Program-made: the position numbers and the translations under genes | Shown: one piece after another, positions 32,575-43,734 of the stretch | How the letters are laid out: every line of letters begins with the position of its first letter | Position numbering within the stretch: the first letter of the stretch is position 1 | From: Diaporthe sp. PMI_573 | Taxonomy: Eukaryota; Ascomycota; Sordariomycetes; Diaporthales; Diaporthaceae | Length of the DNA stretch: 64,000 nucleotides | Direction of reading: 5' to 3' | Assembly: GCA_021399435.1 (NCBI GenBank) | Contig: JAJTUP010000095.1 | Coordinates: 62,001-126,000, forward strand | The notes under the pieces: generated by a model | Told to the model about the DNA's origin: nothing | What the model saw: the letters and a program-made list of their open reading frames with translations, nothing else | Databases searched by the model: none

Positions 32575-35561
32575 CAAGGCTCCGATCAACTTCACATTTT
32601 CCACATGTGTATTACACATGTTGATCAACATCTTGTCAACATACACATCACATCGAAAATGGGAATGTTGATACACATCAACATCACTTCACACCCCTTT
32701 ATCTCCGTGTACACGATGTTGATCATGTTGATATGGCCCGTGCTAGTACTAGGTGGGGCATTACCCAGGGGCGGCAGAACACCTCCCCCTCCCGGAAGAC
32801 CCCTGTCCAGTACCTAATTTGGGGTGTTTACCTACCGAAATTCTCCACCCAACCGCGTTTTTGGAAGGACAAACGCGTCCAACATGTCCGGAGCAGACCC
32901 CCTACCCTGGTGGAGTCGACACCTGAGACTGCATATGAAGACCGACTCTTTACCCATTTTAAAGGCTATACCTTGTCTGAGCGCACCAAAGAAACACGAT
33001 CATGGATTTGGCGCTTTGGTTACGATATCCAGAACGTGACCGAACGTCGATGGGTGTGCCGACCTTGTATCAAGCAGAATCGCCCCAAGCCGACTTCCAT
33101 CACGTCCGTAGGTATTCAAAATGCCATGGAACACGTTTATCTGATTCACCACATCTGCGCGCCAGTGGGAGAGAAGACCAAGTCGGCGGCAGAGCGGAAG
33201 GCAGAGTTGATGGCAGAGAGGGATGGGCGCGGTGGGAGACACAAGTCGATTAGCCAACACTTCGGCCTGGACGCAGCCAAACCCCGTGAGCAAGCTATTG
33301 CCAATTCCTTCATCAAAGGATTTGACCGAGACCACTTCCAGCGGCTGGTTGTTCAGTGGGTTGTCAATACTAATAGGCCCTTCACTGATGCCGAAGACCC
33401 GGAGTTACGCGCCGTCTTCGAATACTTGAATCCATCCGTTGCGTTACGCAAGGCCCATGTAACTGGAGATTCCATTCGAAATAAGATCATTGCCGAGTAC
33501 TACAAACACCGAGATACCATTATTGGAGTTCTGCGTCATTGCCCTGGCCTGGTGCATCTCTCTTTTGATGGCTGGACGGCTCGAAGTCGACAGAGCCTAT
33601 GTGGCATTGCGTGTTTCTTCAGAGACGAGCAGAATCGACCCATGAAAATTGTGCTTGGCCTACCCGAGATCTCGAAACGGCATACCGGCGAGAACATTGC
33701 GGCAGAGGTATTCACGGTCATCGATCTCTTCGGCATTCGAGACAGAGTAGGGTTCACCACCCTCGACAACGCTCCCAACAACGATACGGCAATGGACACG
33801 CTTGGTGGACTCCTCGGATTTGATGGTAAGGGCCGACGGGTGCGCTGCTTTGGTCATACCCTCAATCTTGCTGCGAAAGCTCTTCTTTTCGGCAAGTCTG
33901 CGGATGCTCTCGAGCTGGATGACCCATTGAGTGGTGCCGGTGTCGTATCTGATGCGGAATGGGCGACATGGCTGAAGAAAGGACCAGTAGGTGCGTTAGT
34001 TGCCCGAATTTCGGGTTCCTTTGCTAAGATGTTCAGGCAAGCTGCATAATATTGTGCATGATGTTTATCGTGCGCAGCGCTTATCCTATCTGCTTCGAGA
34101 TATCCAAGCCGATGATATTAAAAAGGCATCAAGTGCCAAGTTACGAGCTAGAAAACCACTCCAAGTGATTCGAGACAACGACACGCGCTGGCTCTCGCAG
34201 CTCTATATGATCCGTCGAGCGCTCAAACTTCGAAGACACCTCGAGCTCACTATCCTTAAATTCAAGCAAGAGTGGGAGGATGAAAACAGAGGCAATCACA
34301 CTAAGCAAGTCAGGAAGGGCGTTAAGATACCTCACATCATCAGAGATGAATCACAGCTGTCTCAAAACGACTGGGATGTGCTCCAGCGGCTTGAGGAGAT
34401 CTTAACAGAGTTTGAAACGGTGGTGAAAACTCTGGAGGGTGATGGCCAAGTCCGAAAGCGCAGGGATGGGTTTGTTGGCTCGTATGGCAACATATGGGAT
34501 GTCACCTTAGGGTTTGAGAGGCTAATGGCCAAGCTCGAGAAGTTCAAGGCGGAGGCCGAGGGATTTCCTGACCCAGAGCAATTCAGGATTGGTATCAACT
34601 TGGCGTGGCAGAAGATGGACGAGTACTACCATAGTAAGCTTATCTTTCTTTCTGGACATGTGGCCGGAGCTGACTGCCTAAGAACTCGATGAAACGCCTG
34701 TCTACTACACGGCCATGGCGCTGCATCCTTCATATGGATGGGCATGGTTTGAGCAGCAATGGGAGCAGACCCCAGCCTGGATTTCAACCGCGAAGAGCAT
34801 GGTGAAGACAGTTTGGTTGCGGGACTATTCACAAATTGCGGTGCCTGATGAACGTGATGGCGAGGAAGGGCCTACTCCGAAAAGGCGCAAGTTTTTCGAC
34901 CCGTTCGACAATAACGACCGTCGAAAGCAGTTGCAACAGCAGACTCGGCGTGTGTCCGGCGATGAATATGAGTCTTGGTGTGCTAATGACAGTGACCATA
35001 TCGAGACCCGAGATCCTGTTGAATATTGGCATGAGAGGCGGCACAAATATCCTCGTTTGTCTCGGATGGCGCTTGATTTTCTCACCGTTCAAGCCATGTC
35101 TGCAGAGTGTGAGAGGCTTTTTTTCCGCCTCTGGCAGAATGGTATCGCCACATAGGGCATCTCTCGATGCCCAAATCGTTGGGATGTGTCAAGTGCTTCG
35201 ATCGTGGTATCGTGCCGGCCTAGTCCCACACATTGAACCTTTGCTGTTGTCAATTCACGAGGAGGAAGAGCTGGCCACAGCATGGTTAAACGGCCCCACG
35301 ACGATGGAGAGTGATGAGGAGGCCGAGGAGTTTACTACAGGGGGGTTCGGGGATGTCGCTATGGGGTTTACAGTGGATGAAGCCGAACTGGAAGATAGGG
35401 GGTAAGCGACGACAGGGGTGATTTCAACGAAGTCAACATGATACACATACACATCACAACACGGGCATGTTGATCAACATCACCTGAGATTTTGGACGGC
35501 ATGTCAACATCAACTCAACGCAGATGCTATGTGATGTTGTGTGGTATTGATCGGAGCCTTG
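32575..35561 (+). mobile_element. Restless-like hAT transposon, 2.99 kb, with 8-bp duplication
   Basis: Starts CAAGGCTCCGATCAA and ends with the inverse. Subterminal palindrome ATGTTGATCAACAT occurs at 32618-32631 and 35467-35480 among many ATGTTGA/TCAACAT copies, probably transposase-binding sites. The flanking duplication CTATGGGG is perfect. Relatives: 5706-6210, 52076-53690 and 61460-62080. Confidence 0.95.
32733..35405 (+). pseudogene. Restless-like hAT transposase, one frameshift near the end
   Basis: Exons 32733-33990, 34037-34633 and 34683-35405 (introns 33991-34036 and 34634-34682). A Cys/His finger reads WVCRPCIKQ...MEHVYLIHH. The catalytic fold shows LSFDGWTARSRQ, TTLDNAPNNDTAM and CFGHTLNLAAKALLFGK, then RDNDTRWLSQLYMIRRALKL and LDETPVYYTAMALHPSYGW. 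The dimerisation domain is DPVEYWHERRHKYPRLSRMA then MSAECERLF. In the T7 run at 35118-35124 one T too many throws the frame; the expected continuation (SGRMVSPHRASLDAQ...) is open in the next frame to 35405. Otherwise the gene is complete, so this is a recent lesion or a sequencing error. Confidence 0.88.
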
Positions 35562-35569
35562 CTATGGGG
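35562..35569. repeat. 8-bp target-site duplication, right
   Basis: CTATGGGG, identical to 32567-32574. Confidence 0.93.
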
Positions 35570-36299
35570 GAGTAGGCCAGGCATCTTATGGGTTCTGTAT
35601 TGATCATCATCAGCATCTGGCCCTTCTACTTCCACGGCTAGAAGAGCACAAGGGTTATGGAGCCTACAGCATGTATAGTATGTTGACCTAGGCGTTCCTA
35701 AGAAATGCATGCAAATGTAGGGAGCCATCAGATGAAGGCGGGGTTGGTGTTCGCTCCGGTCTACGTGAGCTTTCTAGATGTCTGAGATGTACTGTTGCAT
35801 GCCGGGCGAATAGAGGGGACCAAGCTTCAATCTGATTTCCCTTCAGCTACGGGCACAATGGGTAAGCTCTTTTTTTCGCCAGCTGATGATATCTATAAGT
35901 CGGCCTTTGCATACCCGAGTCTGCCTGCAACTCGAGAACAAAGCGACGCGTGGCCACGGACCTCAAACGGCAGTCAGACAGAGACCGAGCGGACACAGGA
36001 GCCGCGCTGGCAACCATGGTTCTATCCGCTTCTCAGCCAAGCACGCAAGGGCGCCAGGGAGTTGCCATTGCCACGCGGCCGTATTCGGACGATGTAGAAC
36101 GAAGTTAATTCCAGAAACGTATCCAACGCAAATTGATTTGCAGGTTACGCATACTGCAGACCCTTTGACTTTGATTTAGAGACCGGATATTTGCACCCAA
36201 AACAAATGGATGGTTGCACCCAATTGCTGACCAAGCACTAAATACATGTTTACTGACAATTGGGCAGGGTCACCGATATATGCGTCTGCTCGTCCATTG
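35570..36299. other. No supported gene
   Basis: Short frames at 35795-36179 have no domain. 36185-36225 (ATTTGCACCCAAAA...TGGATGGTTGCACCCA) faintly resembles the repeat family at 41127 and 43539 and may mark the breakpoint that truncated the next hAT. Confidence 0.35.
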
Positions 36300-37751
36300 C
36301 TACAGAACGTCAGAGATGGAATTTCCCATGCCCTCGTTGGCCATTGTAGCGTCGTGAAATGGCTCGAGGAATTTGTGAGTCTCGGTCAAAGTTACCCAGT
36401 CAGAGGGAGTCAGGACATCGTCTTGCAGAGCCGGCTCTTCAGCACAAAATACGGTGATGGCTTGGCGGACTTTGGGCCTGAGGACCCACTCGACCATGCC
36501 GTACCACGAATTCCAACGAGTGTCATTGTCGCGCCGCAGCCTTAGACCGTCGGTGAGACCAGTAAATGTTTGAAGCCGTTGGGGTGTCCAAGTGACGTAG
36601 ACTACGATGTTATGCAGCTTGCCTATCGCCCCTCGCCTTCTCCATTGCTCAACTTCCTTGTTGGATGACCCGTGGTAGGAATCTGTTGTGGGTGGTCGCT
36701 TTCCTATGAGGAACTCCATCACGGCCAGATTAATGATGTGGCCGAAACACCGAAGCCGGTGAGGAAGAGGATCGTAGAAGACATCGAACTCGTGTTCCAA
36801 GTCGTCAGATACTTTGTCGATCATGGTGTTCATGTTAGTAGCATTATCCATCATGAAGTATCCAACTTTCGATGCGATTCCATATTCTCGTATGAACTCC
36901 ATGATGGCTTCTGCCATGTTCTCGCCGCTGTGCTGTCCTTCCAGTTCTTTGATCCCCACCACCAGGGACTGCAGGCCATGGTCTTCGGTAACGAATTGAA
37001 CTGTGAATCCGATTACGCCCAAACAATTTGGCGATGTCCAGTTGTCGGGAACAATGTGGATTGAAGAAAGGGCATTCTGTAGAGCTCGCCTTACAAATTC
37101 CTTTTTGTTGTCGTAGGCCCATTGTAAGTCATTTTTGACCGTATCGCCAGTCATCGGGAGGAGATCATCAGCAGCGGGACGAATATACCGGATAAAATCG
37201 CGAAAGGCCAGCTGCTCAACATGAGCAAATGGGAGGCTGCAAGCTACAGTGTAGCGGCAGTACAATTCGCGCAGAGTGGCTTGGTCAAGGGCATCTTCCT
37301 CTGCCGTCACCTTGCGTTTCTTGGCGGGGGGTAGGGTTCCATTGGCCAGGAAGGCAGTAATGTCTCCAAGGCGACTTTGAGTCACTTCCCGCCTGGTTTC
37401 TTGCCTTCCAGAAATCGTGATATTGTGCCCCTTCCGCAGATGATTGACGATGGCGGTCGACCCTCCAGAGTAATTGTATTTCTTCGCTCTTTTCTTGTCG
37501 AAGCAGGGCTGGCAATGCCACCATTTCGTTCCGTTGGAATCGACCCAAGCTGCCGGGATACTCTTGCCTTCTTCTCTTCGACAATACTGCCAAATAGGAG
37601 ACTTTTTTTGTCGGGAGACGCTAAAAGGTGGCGAAGACGATGATGCAAGCGACGTGGTGGCCGCTGCATCACTAATAAGTTCAGAATCATCCAGATGGCT
37701 GGTGCTGCCAATAGCACTAGCTGCCTCGGAGAGATCCACGATGGAAGACAT
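36300..37751 (-). pseudogene. hAT transposase, C-terminally truncated
   Basis: 483 open codons. An acidic Ser-rich leader precedes a BED finger (WWHCQPCFDKKRAKKY...IVNHLRKGH), then LPFAHVEQLAFRDFIRYIRP, the first catalytic region VPDNWTSPNC, EGQHSGENMAEAIMEFIREY, FMMDNATNMNT, CFGHIINLAVMEFLIGKRP and DNDTRWNSWYGMVEW. It ends at HDATMANEGMGNSISDV, about where a linker to the dimerisation domain would begin, so 250-300 residues are missing. No terminal repeats were found. It belongs to the same broad group as the 18314-21386 transposase but is clearly divergent. Confidence 0.85.
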
Positions 37752-38959
37752 GATTCAGTAGAGACGGCACGTAGACAATAAGAGTGGTGATCATAGGAGT
37801 TTGGCGGAGCGGAATTGTTGGAGTAGACTGTGGCACTTTGGTGTCTCGACTTCAATAGTAATCGGCATGGAGATTCTGTGGTAGACAACATTGTCTCTTC
37901 ATTCCCAGGCACTTGAGAATGGATGACTACAAATATCCAGGCGAGGCCAAGCAGCACGGCCCGAAATCAACCAACCGCTTCCAATCATTGGAATCTGGCC
38001 TCCCATGCTTGGCGACCAGCTAACTTAGAAGTCCGAGAAATTTTTGGTTTGGACCACAGGTTCCAAATCGTTCCTCCTCTAGAAGGTAAACGTGAAACGC
38101 GCCACGACTTAGACAAGACGCCACCTTTGCTGGCCAATGATCGGCTACTGGGTAGCACCGTCCCCTTCAGCTTCAGCGTCAGCGTCATGCGAAAACCTTG
38201 GATCGTCGCGCATTGGTCCGCTCGCGCCGTCTTCGCGCTCGCCTCGTGCCAGCCAGGTGCCAGATTACAATTGATTCTTGACCTCGCTTTTCAGTTTGCG
38301 CACGTAAGCCGAGCGGTGGGACCGTGAGTTGAGCATCGCATGTGGTGGTCCATCCTTCCAGGGCTCTATTGTGGCTGAGACGGACGTCCATGAGTGCAGT
38401 GGACCCCTGGCTTCGAAAAAAAAAAGGTGCGGCATGGGAAATGGACAGTAGAGGAAAAGGCTTAAGAGATAAATAGCTTTCAGGCGGACTGGATTTGACT
38501 TAATCTGCGCTTTGGGTTGGGACGTAATGTATCACATTAGCGGAGAAAACGGGGGCCACGGTTTGGCATCATGCACTTTGGCGACTGCAAAACAACAACT
38601 TGGCAATATATCTCAGATCATAATGGAATTGATACCAGACTGGGGCTCTCAGCAACTCCGTAACTATGATCTGGCTGGTATGAATGTGACTGTAATGGCA
38701 GGGTTTGTATCTCTTAACTCCACGACTTGGGATGCGCAACCCAGATAACATGCCCTTCATCATCTCTCAGGCTGTAAATTCTTCTCTGAAATCAGCCAGA
38801 TAGCCCATTCCAAAGCTATAAAATCAAGTTGCTGCTGAACATGTACATGCAGGCAATTCTGGGCTCTTGTTAAGAAGATGGTTTCAGTTACGTGATACCT
38901 AAGATACAATATATCAACAAAGTGTAACAGTTGTACCTGCTAACATGTCTTAGCACCAT

Positions 38960-39245
38960 CCTGAAAATTTCGCCACGCGCGGTCGACGCGTCCGACGCGT
39001 TGGGTCACGGAGTTCCTGACTGGGTTCTCCGCACTAATAGTGAGACTGTTAGTCTGCGTCCCTCGCACTGAACTACTGGTCAGTCTGGTTGAGTTACACT
39101 GGACTACCAGTGTGGTCCGAGAGGCCTGCACTGAACCATCGGTGTAGTCCGAGAGACGTCACACTGAACCAATAGTGCATGGACTATTAGTCTGGACTAC
39201 AGTGTGCACTAATAGTGCTCTTAATGGTCCGCACTATTAGGAGCC
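38960..39245. repeat. Cluster of short imperfect repeats around CACTATTAG/CACTAATAGTG
   Basis: Units such as GCACTAATAGTG, GGACTATTAGTC, GCACTATTAG and CACTGAAC, separated by GTCCGAGAG, recur about eight times in both orientations. GACGCGTCCGACGCGT lies at the left edge. It looks like a degenerate minisatellite or the subterminal region of an unknown element. Confidence 0.5.
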
Positions 39246-39704
39246 CTGGTGTACAGATACCCACAGAAGTAATATCTCCTTCTTCTTAGGAGGGAAAGCA
39301 CCGTCAGATGGTACAAATTGGACTCCAAATATGGATGCCGTCCGCGCAACGATACGGTTCGCTATTGCCACGGGGCGACTCGACGCAGACTGATCACAAG
39401 GAGGAACACCTCCACCCCATCACCACTAATCCGACAAACCTTAATCACCTCGTGTCATATACAGCAGGCACCGCTTCAGTCGCCGAAGATAGGACACTGA
39501 ACACTTGGAGAATCGCCTTCAAGTCGGCCTACTAACACCACTAACCCACGAGAATTCGCAGAGACATGGTAGGTTGAGACAAGCTATAAGCTAGGAACAG
39601 ATTGCATATGGGCTTAAGGAGGTCGGGATTCATTTTAGGACATGTATTTGCAGATTAGTAATAGTTGCCCTTTCGGCGCAAGCCGCCGCCGGGCGTCAAT
39701 AAAT

Positions 39705-39723
39705 TGTGTGTGTGTGTGTGTGT
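39705..39723 (+). repeat. (GT)n microsatellite
   Basis: About nine uninterrupted GT units. Confidence 0.9.
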
Positions 39724-39846
39724 ACTATACTGCCCTAGTTGCGGCTCAATTGCTATAAAGAGAACCAACACACAAGACTCCCCTTAGAGTCCTCGATCAG
39801 GCGTCCGATCGTGTCAGCACTGGCACCCGAGACAGCAAGGCTCAGG

Positions 39847-40207
39847 ATGTCTCTAGCGGCTGATCTACCGTGGAGAGGGCAACGGGAGGAGGATTATAAA
39901 AATAAGTGAGTTATACATATATTAATAGTCTTTGCTTAACTAATCCTCTAGTAGACCGCGACCTGACTTTAACCCCCAGACTGAGGTCGAACAACAACCA
40001 GTCCTCGACATGCTTCAACGCCGCAAACGCTTCTTCGCGAACGACGCCGACGACGAGGTTCCTAATTCACAAGATACACGGCTAGCAAACAAGAGGAGAA
40101 GGGGCAACAAAGGCAAGGACCCTGAGCCCATACAACGAGAGGATATACAACAAGACGAGCTAGATACATACCTTGTTGAGCCAGTAGTCACTCAAAGGCG
40201 TACCTAA
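39847..40207 (+). CDS. Small basic protein of unknown function, two exons (tentative)
   Basis: ATG at 39847, exon to 39905, GT-AG intron 39906-39951, second exon 39952-40207: 104 residues closing in frame. The protein is short and very polar: MSLAADLPWRGQREEDYKN at the start, a basic RRKRFF and NKRRRGNKGK in the middle, an acidic Gln-rich end. No domain recognised. The splice junction fits well, but such short models are often wrong. A retroelement gag leader is another possibility. Confidence 0.35.
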
Positions 40208-41126
40208 ACGACCCAATCGTGTTCCGTCTAGGTACCCAGCAGCTACCACCCGGCTCTACTTGTCCATCCCATTCTCTCCCTCATCCGATCAAATACTTCC
40301 GTCAAACTAAAAGTAAAAACACTATACAGCCAACATGGCCGCCAATCAGTCACAGCTGGAGAAAGTACTTTAACACCTCCTCCAATGGCAATCGCGCAAC
40401 AGCACAGGAAACTCACACAATAATATTTATGTCCATCCCAACTGCTAGCTGGATGTATCACTCAAGCAGTCCTACCGTGACCAGTTTTCTATCCCTCACA
40501 GTTGGAAGCACTAGGGCCTCGCCACCTCTAAGCCGGATTGAACTCCCACCGCAGCTACCAGCGGTACTGAAGTGGCATTAGATCTGCGGCAGACTTTGTA
40601 GTATCAAATGGGAAATTTCAGCGGGTGATGGTTTGCCAGTACTGACCGCTACTCAAAGCACCTTGCAGACCCAGGTACTACCAGTATATAAATACTATGC
40701 ATAACAGTAGTACTGTACTGTAATACTGTTTTATAATCTAAATGCGCTTCCGCTGAATATAGTACTACGTAGAATCCTTTTGCTAGGTACTTTGCTATGT
40801 AAAAGTATGTGCGGGTACCCATGTTTCTGTTTTTGGTTTCAATGCAAAAGTACGGTGCGACATACGACACAGGTACGCAGGTCTTTTACTTTTACATACT
40901 GTACTACTGGCTAATAAGCACCGAAATCCAATTTACCGGGGACATGCCTCATCAAGGCCAACACCTTGGTTATTAAACTCCAAGCCACCGTCGCCTTAAA
41001 CCATCTGCCATAGACCGTAACGTAACTATTTCATCAGAAGATCTCTTCGATTCAAAATTGAACCATCAAGGGCTGTATGAGCTGTAAATTAGGGCGAGTG
41101 AGCTGTGAAAATAGACAAAAATACAG
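40208..41126. other. No supported gene
   Basis: A reading starting ATGGCCGCCAATCAGTCACAGC at about 40335 is broken by several stops and might be an old gag-like ORF; 40640-41000 is AT-rich. Nothing firm. Confidence 0.3.
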
Positions 41127-41235
41127 AATCCGGATATTCGCGCACCCAAAATCGGATGCCGCACACCTTTTTCTGACTAATCATGCCGCCCCCCGTACCT
41201 GAATTTAAAAACACTATGGGTTCGCCATACAAATA
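41127..41235 (+). repeat. Dispersed repeat family, copy A
   Basis: GATATTCGCGCACCC, TGGATGCCGC-like, TGACTAATCATGCCGCCCC and ACACTATGGGTTCGCCATAC are shared with 43539-43650 in the same orientation (about 85% alike by eye). 55850-55915 has a shorter relative (GGATTCGCGCCCAAATCTGACTAATCATG, split). Confidence 0.75.
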
Positions 41236-41322
41236 GTTATGTCAGATGTGACGGGTAGCCAAGAGGTGTGTGCCTGAGGCATCAATATGTCCGTCATGAC
41301 AAAACCAGCCCCCCAACACACC

Positions 41323-41604
41323 TATCACCCTTTTAGGTATATGGGACGTGTAATTATGGTCCAATTGATGGGGTGGTCACTGTGTGTATTGTGATCATGT
41401 CTTGTCTTGGTTCTCTAGTGCGACCCCTCCCGTTGGATGGATTTTATAAGGCCCTCTGGGGTGTGTCCCCCCGGGCGAAATAAAATCCATCCAACGGGAG
41501 GGGTCGCACTAGAGAACCAAGACAAGACATGATCACAATACACACAGTGACCACCCCATCAATTGGACCATAATTACACGTCCCATATACCTAAAAGGGT
41601 GATA
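41323..41604. repeat. Perfect 124-bp inverted repeat (foldback palindrome)
   Basis: Left arm 41323-41446 and right arm 41481-41604 are exact reverse complements over 124 bases, separated by a 34-base GC-rich spacer. No coding sequence lies inside. Sequence identity of the arms means the structure is young or is kept homogenised by gene conversion. A diverged single-arm relative lies at 17946-18013. Confidence 0.97.
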
Positions 41605-41987
41605 ATCTGACAAGTTAACGTAATTACACCGACTAACATGCCGCTGTATGCTACTATTCCCACACACTCAAGGGCACCAAATAAGCGCTATTAGACCCAA
41701 GTATTGCCAAATGTTGCCTAAATTAAGCAAATTAAGCACTATTAGACCCAAACGTTGCCTATGTTGCCTACATTGTTGCCCACATTGTCGCCTATGTGAC
41801 CTATCTAGTCAAATAGTAAGTCAATAAAGTTTTATCACGCAGTGGACATTATATCAATGTTGACCTCGACGTTTCTGAGGGCGAGAAAGCTCCTCTAAGG
41901 CCTCAACTGTATAGTCATTCTCGCCAATCTCGAACATATTGACCAATCGCTCGTCGATGAAAAGATGTAAGAAGCGAAGGGCATCTC

Positions 41988-42302
41988 ATGGGGCCACCAC
42001 ATGCCGGCGAAGGCGGGGCGACTCACCGGGCGGTCATCAATGGCTTGGGGACGCTGGTGCTCGAGGGCCAGCTTCTTCCACCACTGTGGCGTAAACCGAA
42101 ACGGCTCGGCGCACTGCTTTGTCAGCAGTACCCTGAGGTACAGCTGGGGCCAAATACCATTAAGAACTGGCTGCAGCAGGGCATCTACACGTCGACTCAA
42201 TCAACGTTGGATTGGCTCGACAAGGAGGACTACTGGTATCGCTTTACTCAAGATGAAAAGGACAACATCGGTTACAGTACACCATTGATCATACAATCAT
42301 AG
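41988..42302 (+). CDS. Unknown ORF (tentative)
   Basis: 104 codons including LLPPLWRKPKRLGALLCQQY, EVQLGPNTIKNWLQQGIY and LDWLDKEDYWYRFTQDEKDN. The composition looks protein-like in its second half, but no family is recognised and the start is uncertain. It may be the 3' piece of a longer dead gene. Confidence 0.3.
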   Translation: MGPPHAGEGGATHRAVINGLGTLVLEGQLLPPLWRKPKRLGALLCQQYPEVQLGPNTIKNWLQQGIYTSTQSTLDWLDKEDYWYRFTQDEKDNIGYSTPLIIQS

Positions 42303-42777
42303 AACCAGAGTACATATAGGACCTCTTCCACAATTTTGAAGGCGTATTGCTAAGAAAGTCATACCCTGATTGTAATGCAGAAATACATATATGTAACTCT
42401 GTCCTTCTATGTTGATTGAAAAAGACAAAGTACTTTCCGTTATGAATACGTGGTATCTGCACTACTACTGTACAGTATGTACCACTTGCGCCGTCATTTT
42501 ACATTGATTCCTGGCCAGTCACAGGAAGTACTTATGGTCTATGCACAACAGCCGATTTATACTTTGAAAGTTTGGGTTCAAAAGTGAGACAAAGTGTTAG
42601 TCAGTCAAAATCCCGTTTCCAAAGATAGCATTCAACTATAAAGCCATCTTATTCGACTCATCGTTTATAATTCTGTTGCTAGTCAATTTGAAAACATTGT
42701 TATCCAAGACCGAAACATCCTAGTTGTCCTTACTTTTTAAATTCTTCTGGAGAACCTAACTCACAACACTATACACC

Positions 42778-43236
42778 ATGGCCTCCATACTCTGCCAAGT
42801 TCTTGATAGCGAGGGGTTTCCAGTAGCTGGCATCCGCGTCACACTGACATCGCTTCAAAACCCTCCACTTATAGCATTTTCCGATAACAATGGCATCGCC
42901 AGCATCTGGGCTAATCTCAGTGACAGTACCCCCAACCAATATTTGGAGGGTAATCCAAACTGCACGCCCACAATATCCCTCGCGAAGGTGTCTTTCGAAC
43001 TCAACCAGCCCTCTTTGCCTAGGTCTCATGGTTATGTTGGTCTTGATCCCACGAGACATGCTTGTATCATACTCCATCTGCTCGAAAAAGGGTTCCGGCT
43101 ACAATCTTCCTACCTTCCCTTACCGTCTGAGTCAAGCTATAACACAGAGCAGAGTTACAACATTTATGAGTCACCGCTGTCGTACGGTGTTGAGGAGGGC
43201 GGACCCGCAGAAACAGAATTGCAAAAGGCGGTGTAA
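42778..43236 (+). CDS. Transthyretin/HIUase-like fold protein (tentative)
   Basis: 152 residues. The first 50, MASILCQVLDSEGFPVAGIR, VTLTSL, AFSDNNGIASIW, follow the pattern of transthyretin-like/5-hydroxyisourate hydrolase domains (VLD..G.P..G..V.L....F..TD..G....W). The C-terminal YRGS signature of true HIUases is absent, so an enzyme role is unlikely. A second ORF with the same opening (MAPLICRVINALGQGIPNAH VTLDRL) lies inverted at 47027-46624. Its alternative frame after 43190 is Cys-rich (HRCRTVLRR...CKRRCKTAKDFQHLC), as in the second copy, hinting at an undetected intron. Confidence 0.45.
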   Translation: MASILCQVLDSEGFPVAGIRVTLTSLQNPPLIAFSDNNGIASIWANLSDSTPNQYLEGNPNCTPTISLAKVSFELNQPSLPRSHGYVGLDPTRHACIILHLLEKGFRLQSSYLPLPSESSYNTEQSYNIYESPLSYGVEEGGPAETELQKAV

Positions 43237-43538
43237 AACCGCCAAAGACTTCCAGCACCTCTGCGTCAAGATCGACGACGTATGCCCACTCGCAGAACAG
43301 CCCGTCGTTTGCGAATGATAGCTAGAGCTAAACCGGGACCTTTTCCTCGACCCAGGCCTGTGCGATAACTTCAACACGGCGGAGACGTAGTTCCGAGCCT
43401 TAACCTGCAAGGAGTCGATTTCTACGAAGGGACAAATGGCTATGCGATTGGCGTGGTACTGCTTGTCCTGCATCCAGCAAGAATCTGGCAGGGTTGAGGA
43501 AGCAGAGAAAAGCCTCATGGAACCATCCGAGGGTCTGA

Positions 43539-43650
43539 ATCCAGATATATTCGCGTACCCTCAATTGGATGCCGCGTACCTTCTCATGACTAATCATGCC
43601 GCCCCATGTGCCTAAATTAAAAAACACTATGGGTTCGCCATACAATCACG
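43539..43650 (+). repeat. Dispersed repeat family, copy B
   Basis: Direct-orientation partner of 41127-41235. It ends where the gypsy pol relic becomes readable, so the repeat may mark the left breakpoint of that relic. Confidence 0.75.
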
Positions 43651-43734
43651 TCGTCGCTATCTGTCACATTGCCCCTCAACCTGAGGATCATAGCGATGGG
43701 TTCAATCAATACTTTCGTCGGTCTTCTACGCCTT

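Larger units (their letters stand above)
37752..39846. other. Gene-free stretch with hairpin repeats and a GT microsatellite
   Basis: 37752-38900 is probably the 5' flank of the truncated hAT, without a clear end. 38960-39245 holds short inverted motifs (see repeat entry). A GT tract lies at 39705-39723. No gene is supported. Confidence 0.4.

Noticed and set aside
33000..33857. Minus- and plus-strand frames inside the 32575-35561 element
   Set aside because: Out-of-frame shadows of the hAT transposase.
40649..40870. Minus-strand 73-codon frame in AT-rich DNA
   Set aside because: Tyr-rich chance frame without homology or splice partners.
42890..43318. 142-codon frame overlapping the transthyretin-like ORF
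   Set aside because: Its first two thirds are a shadow; only the Cys-rich end may be real, as noted under the transthyretin-like entry.
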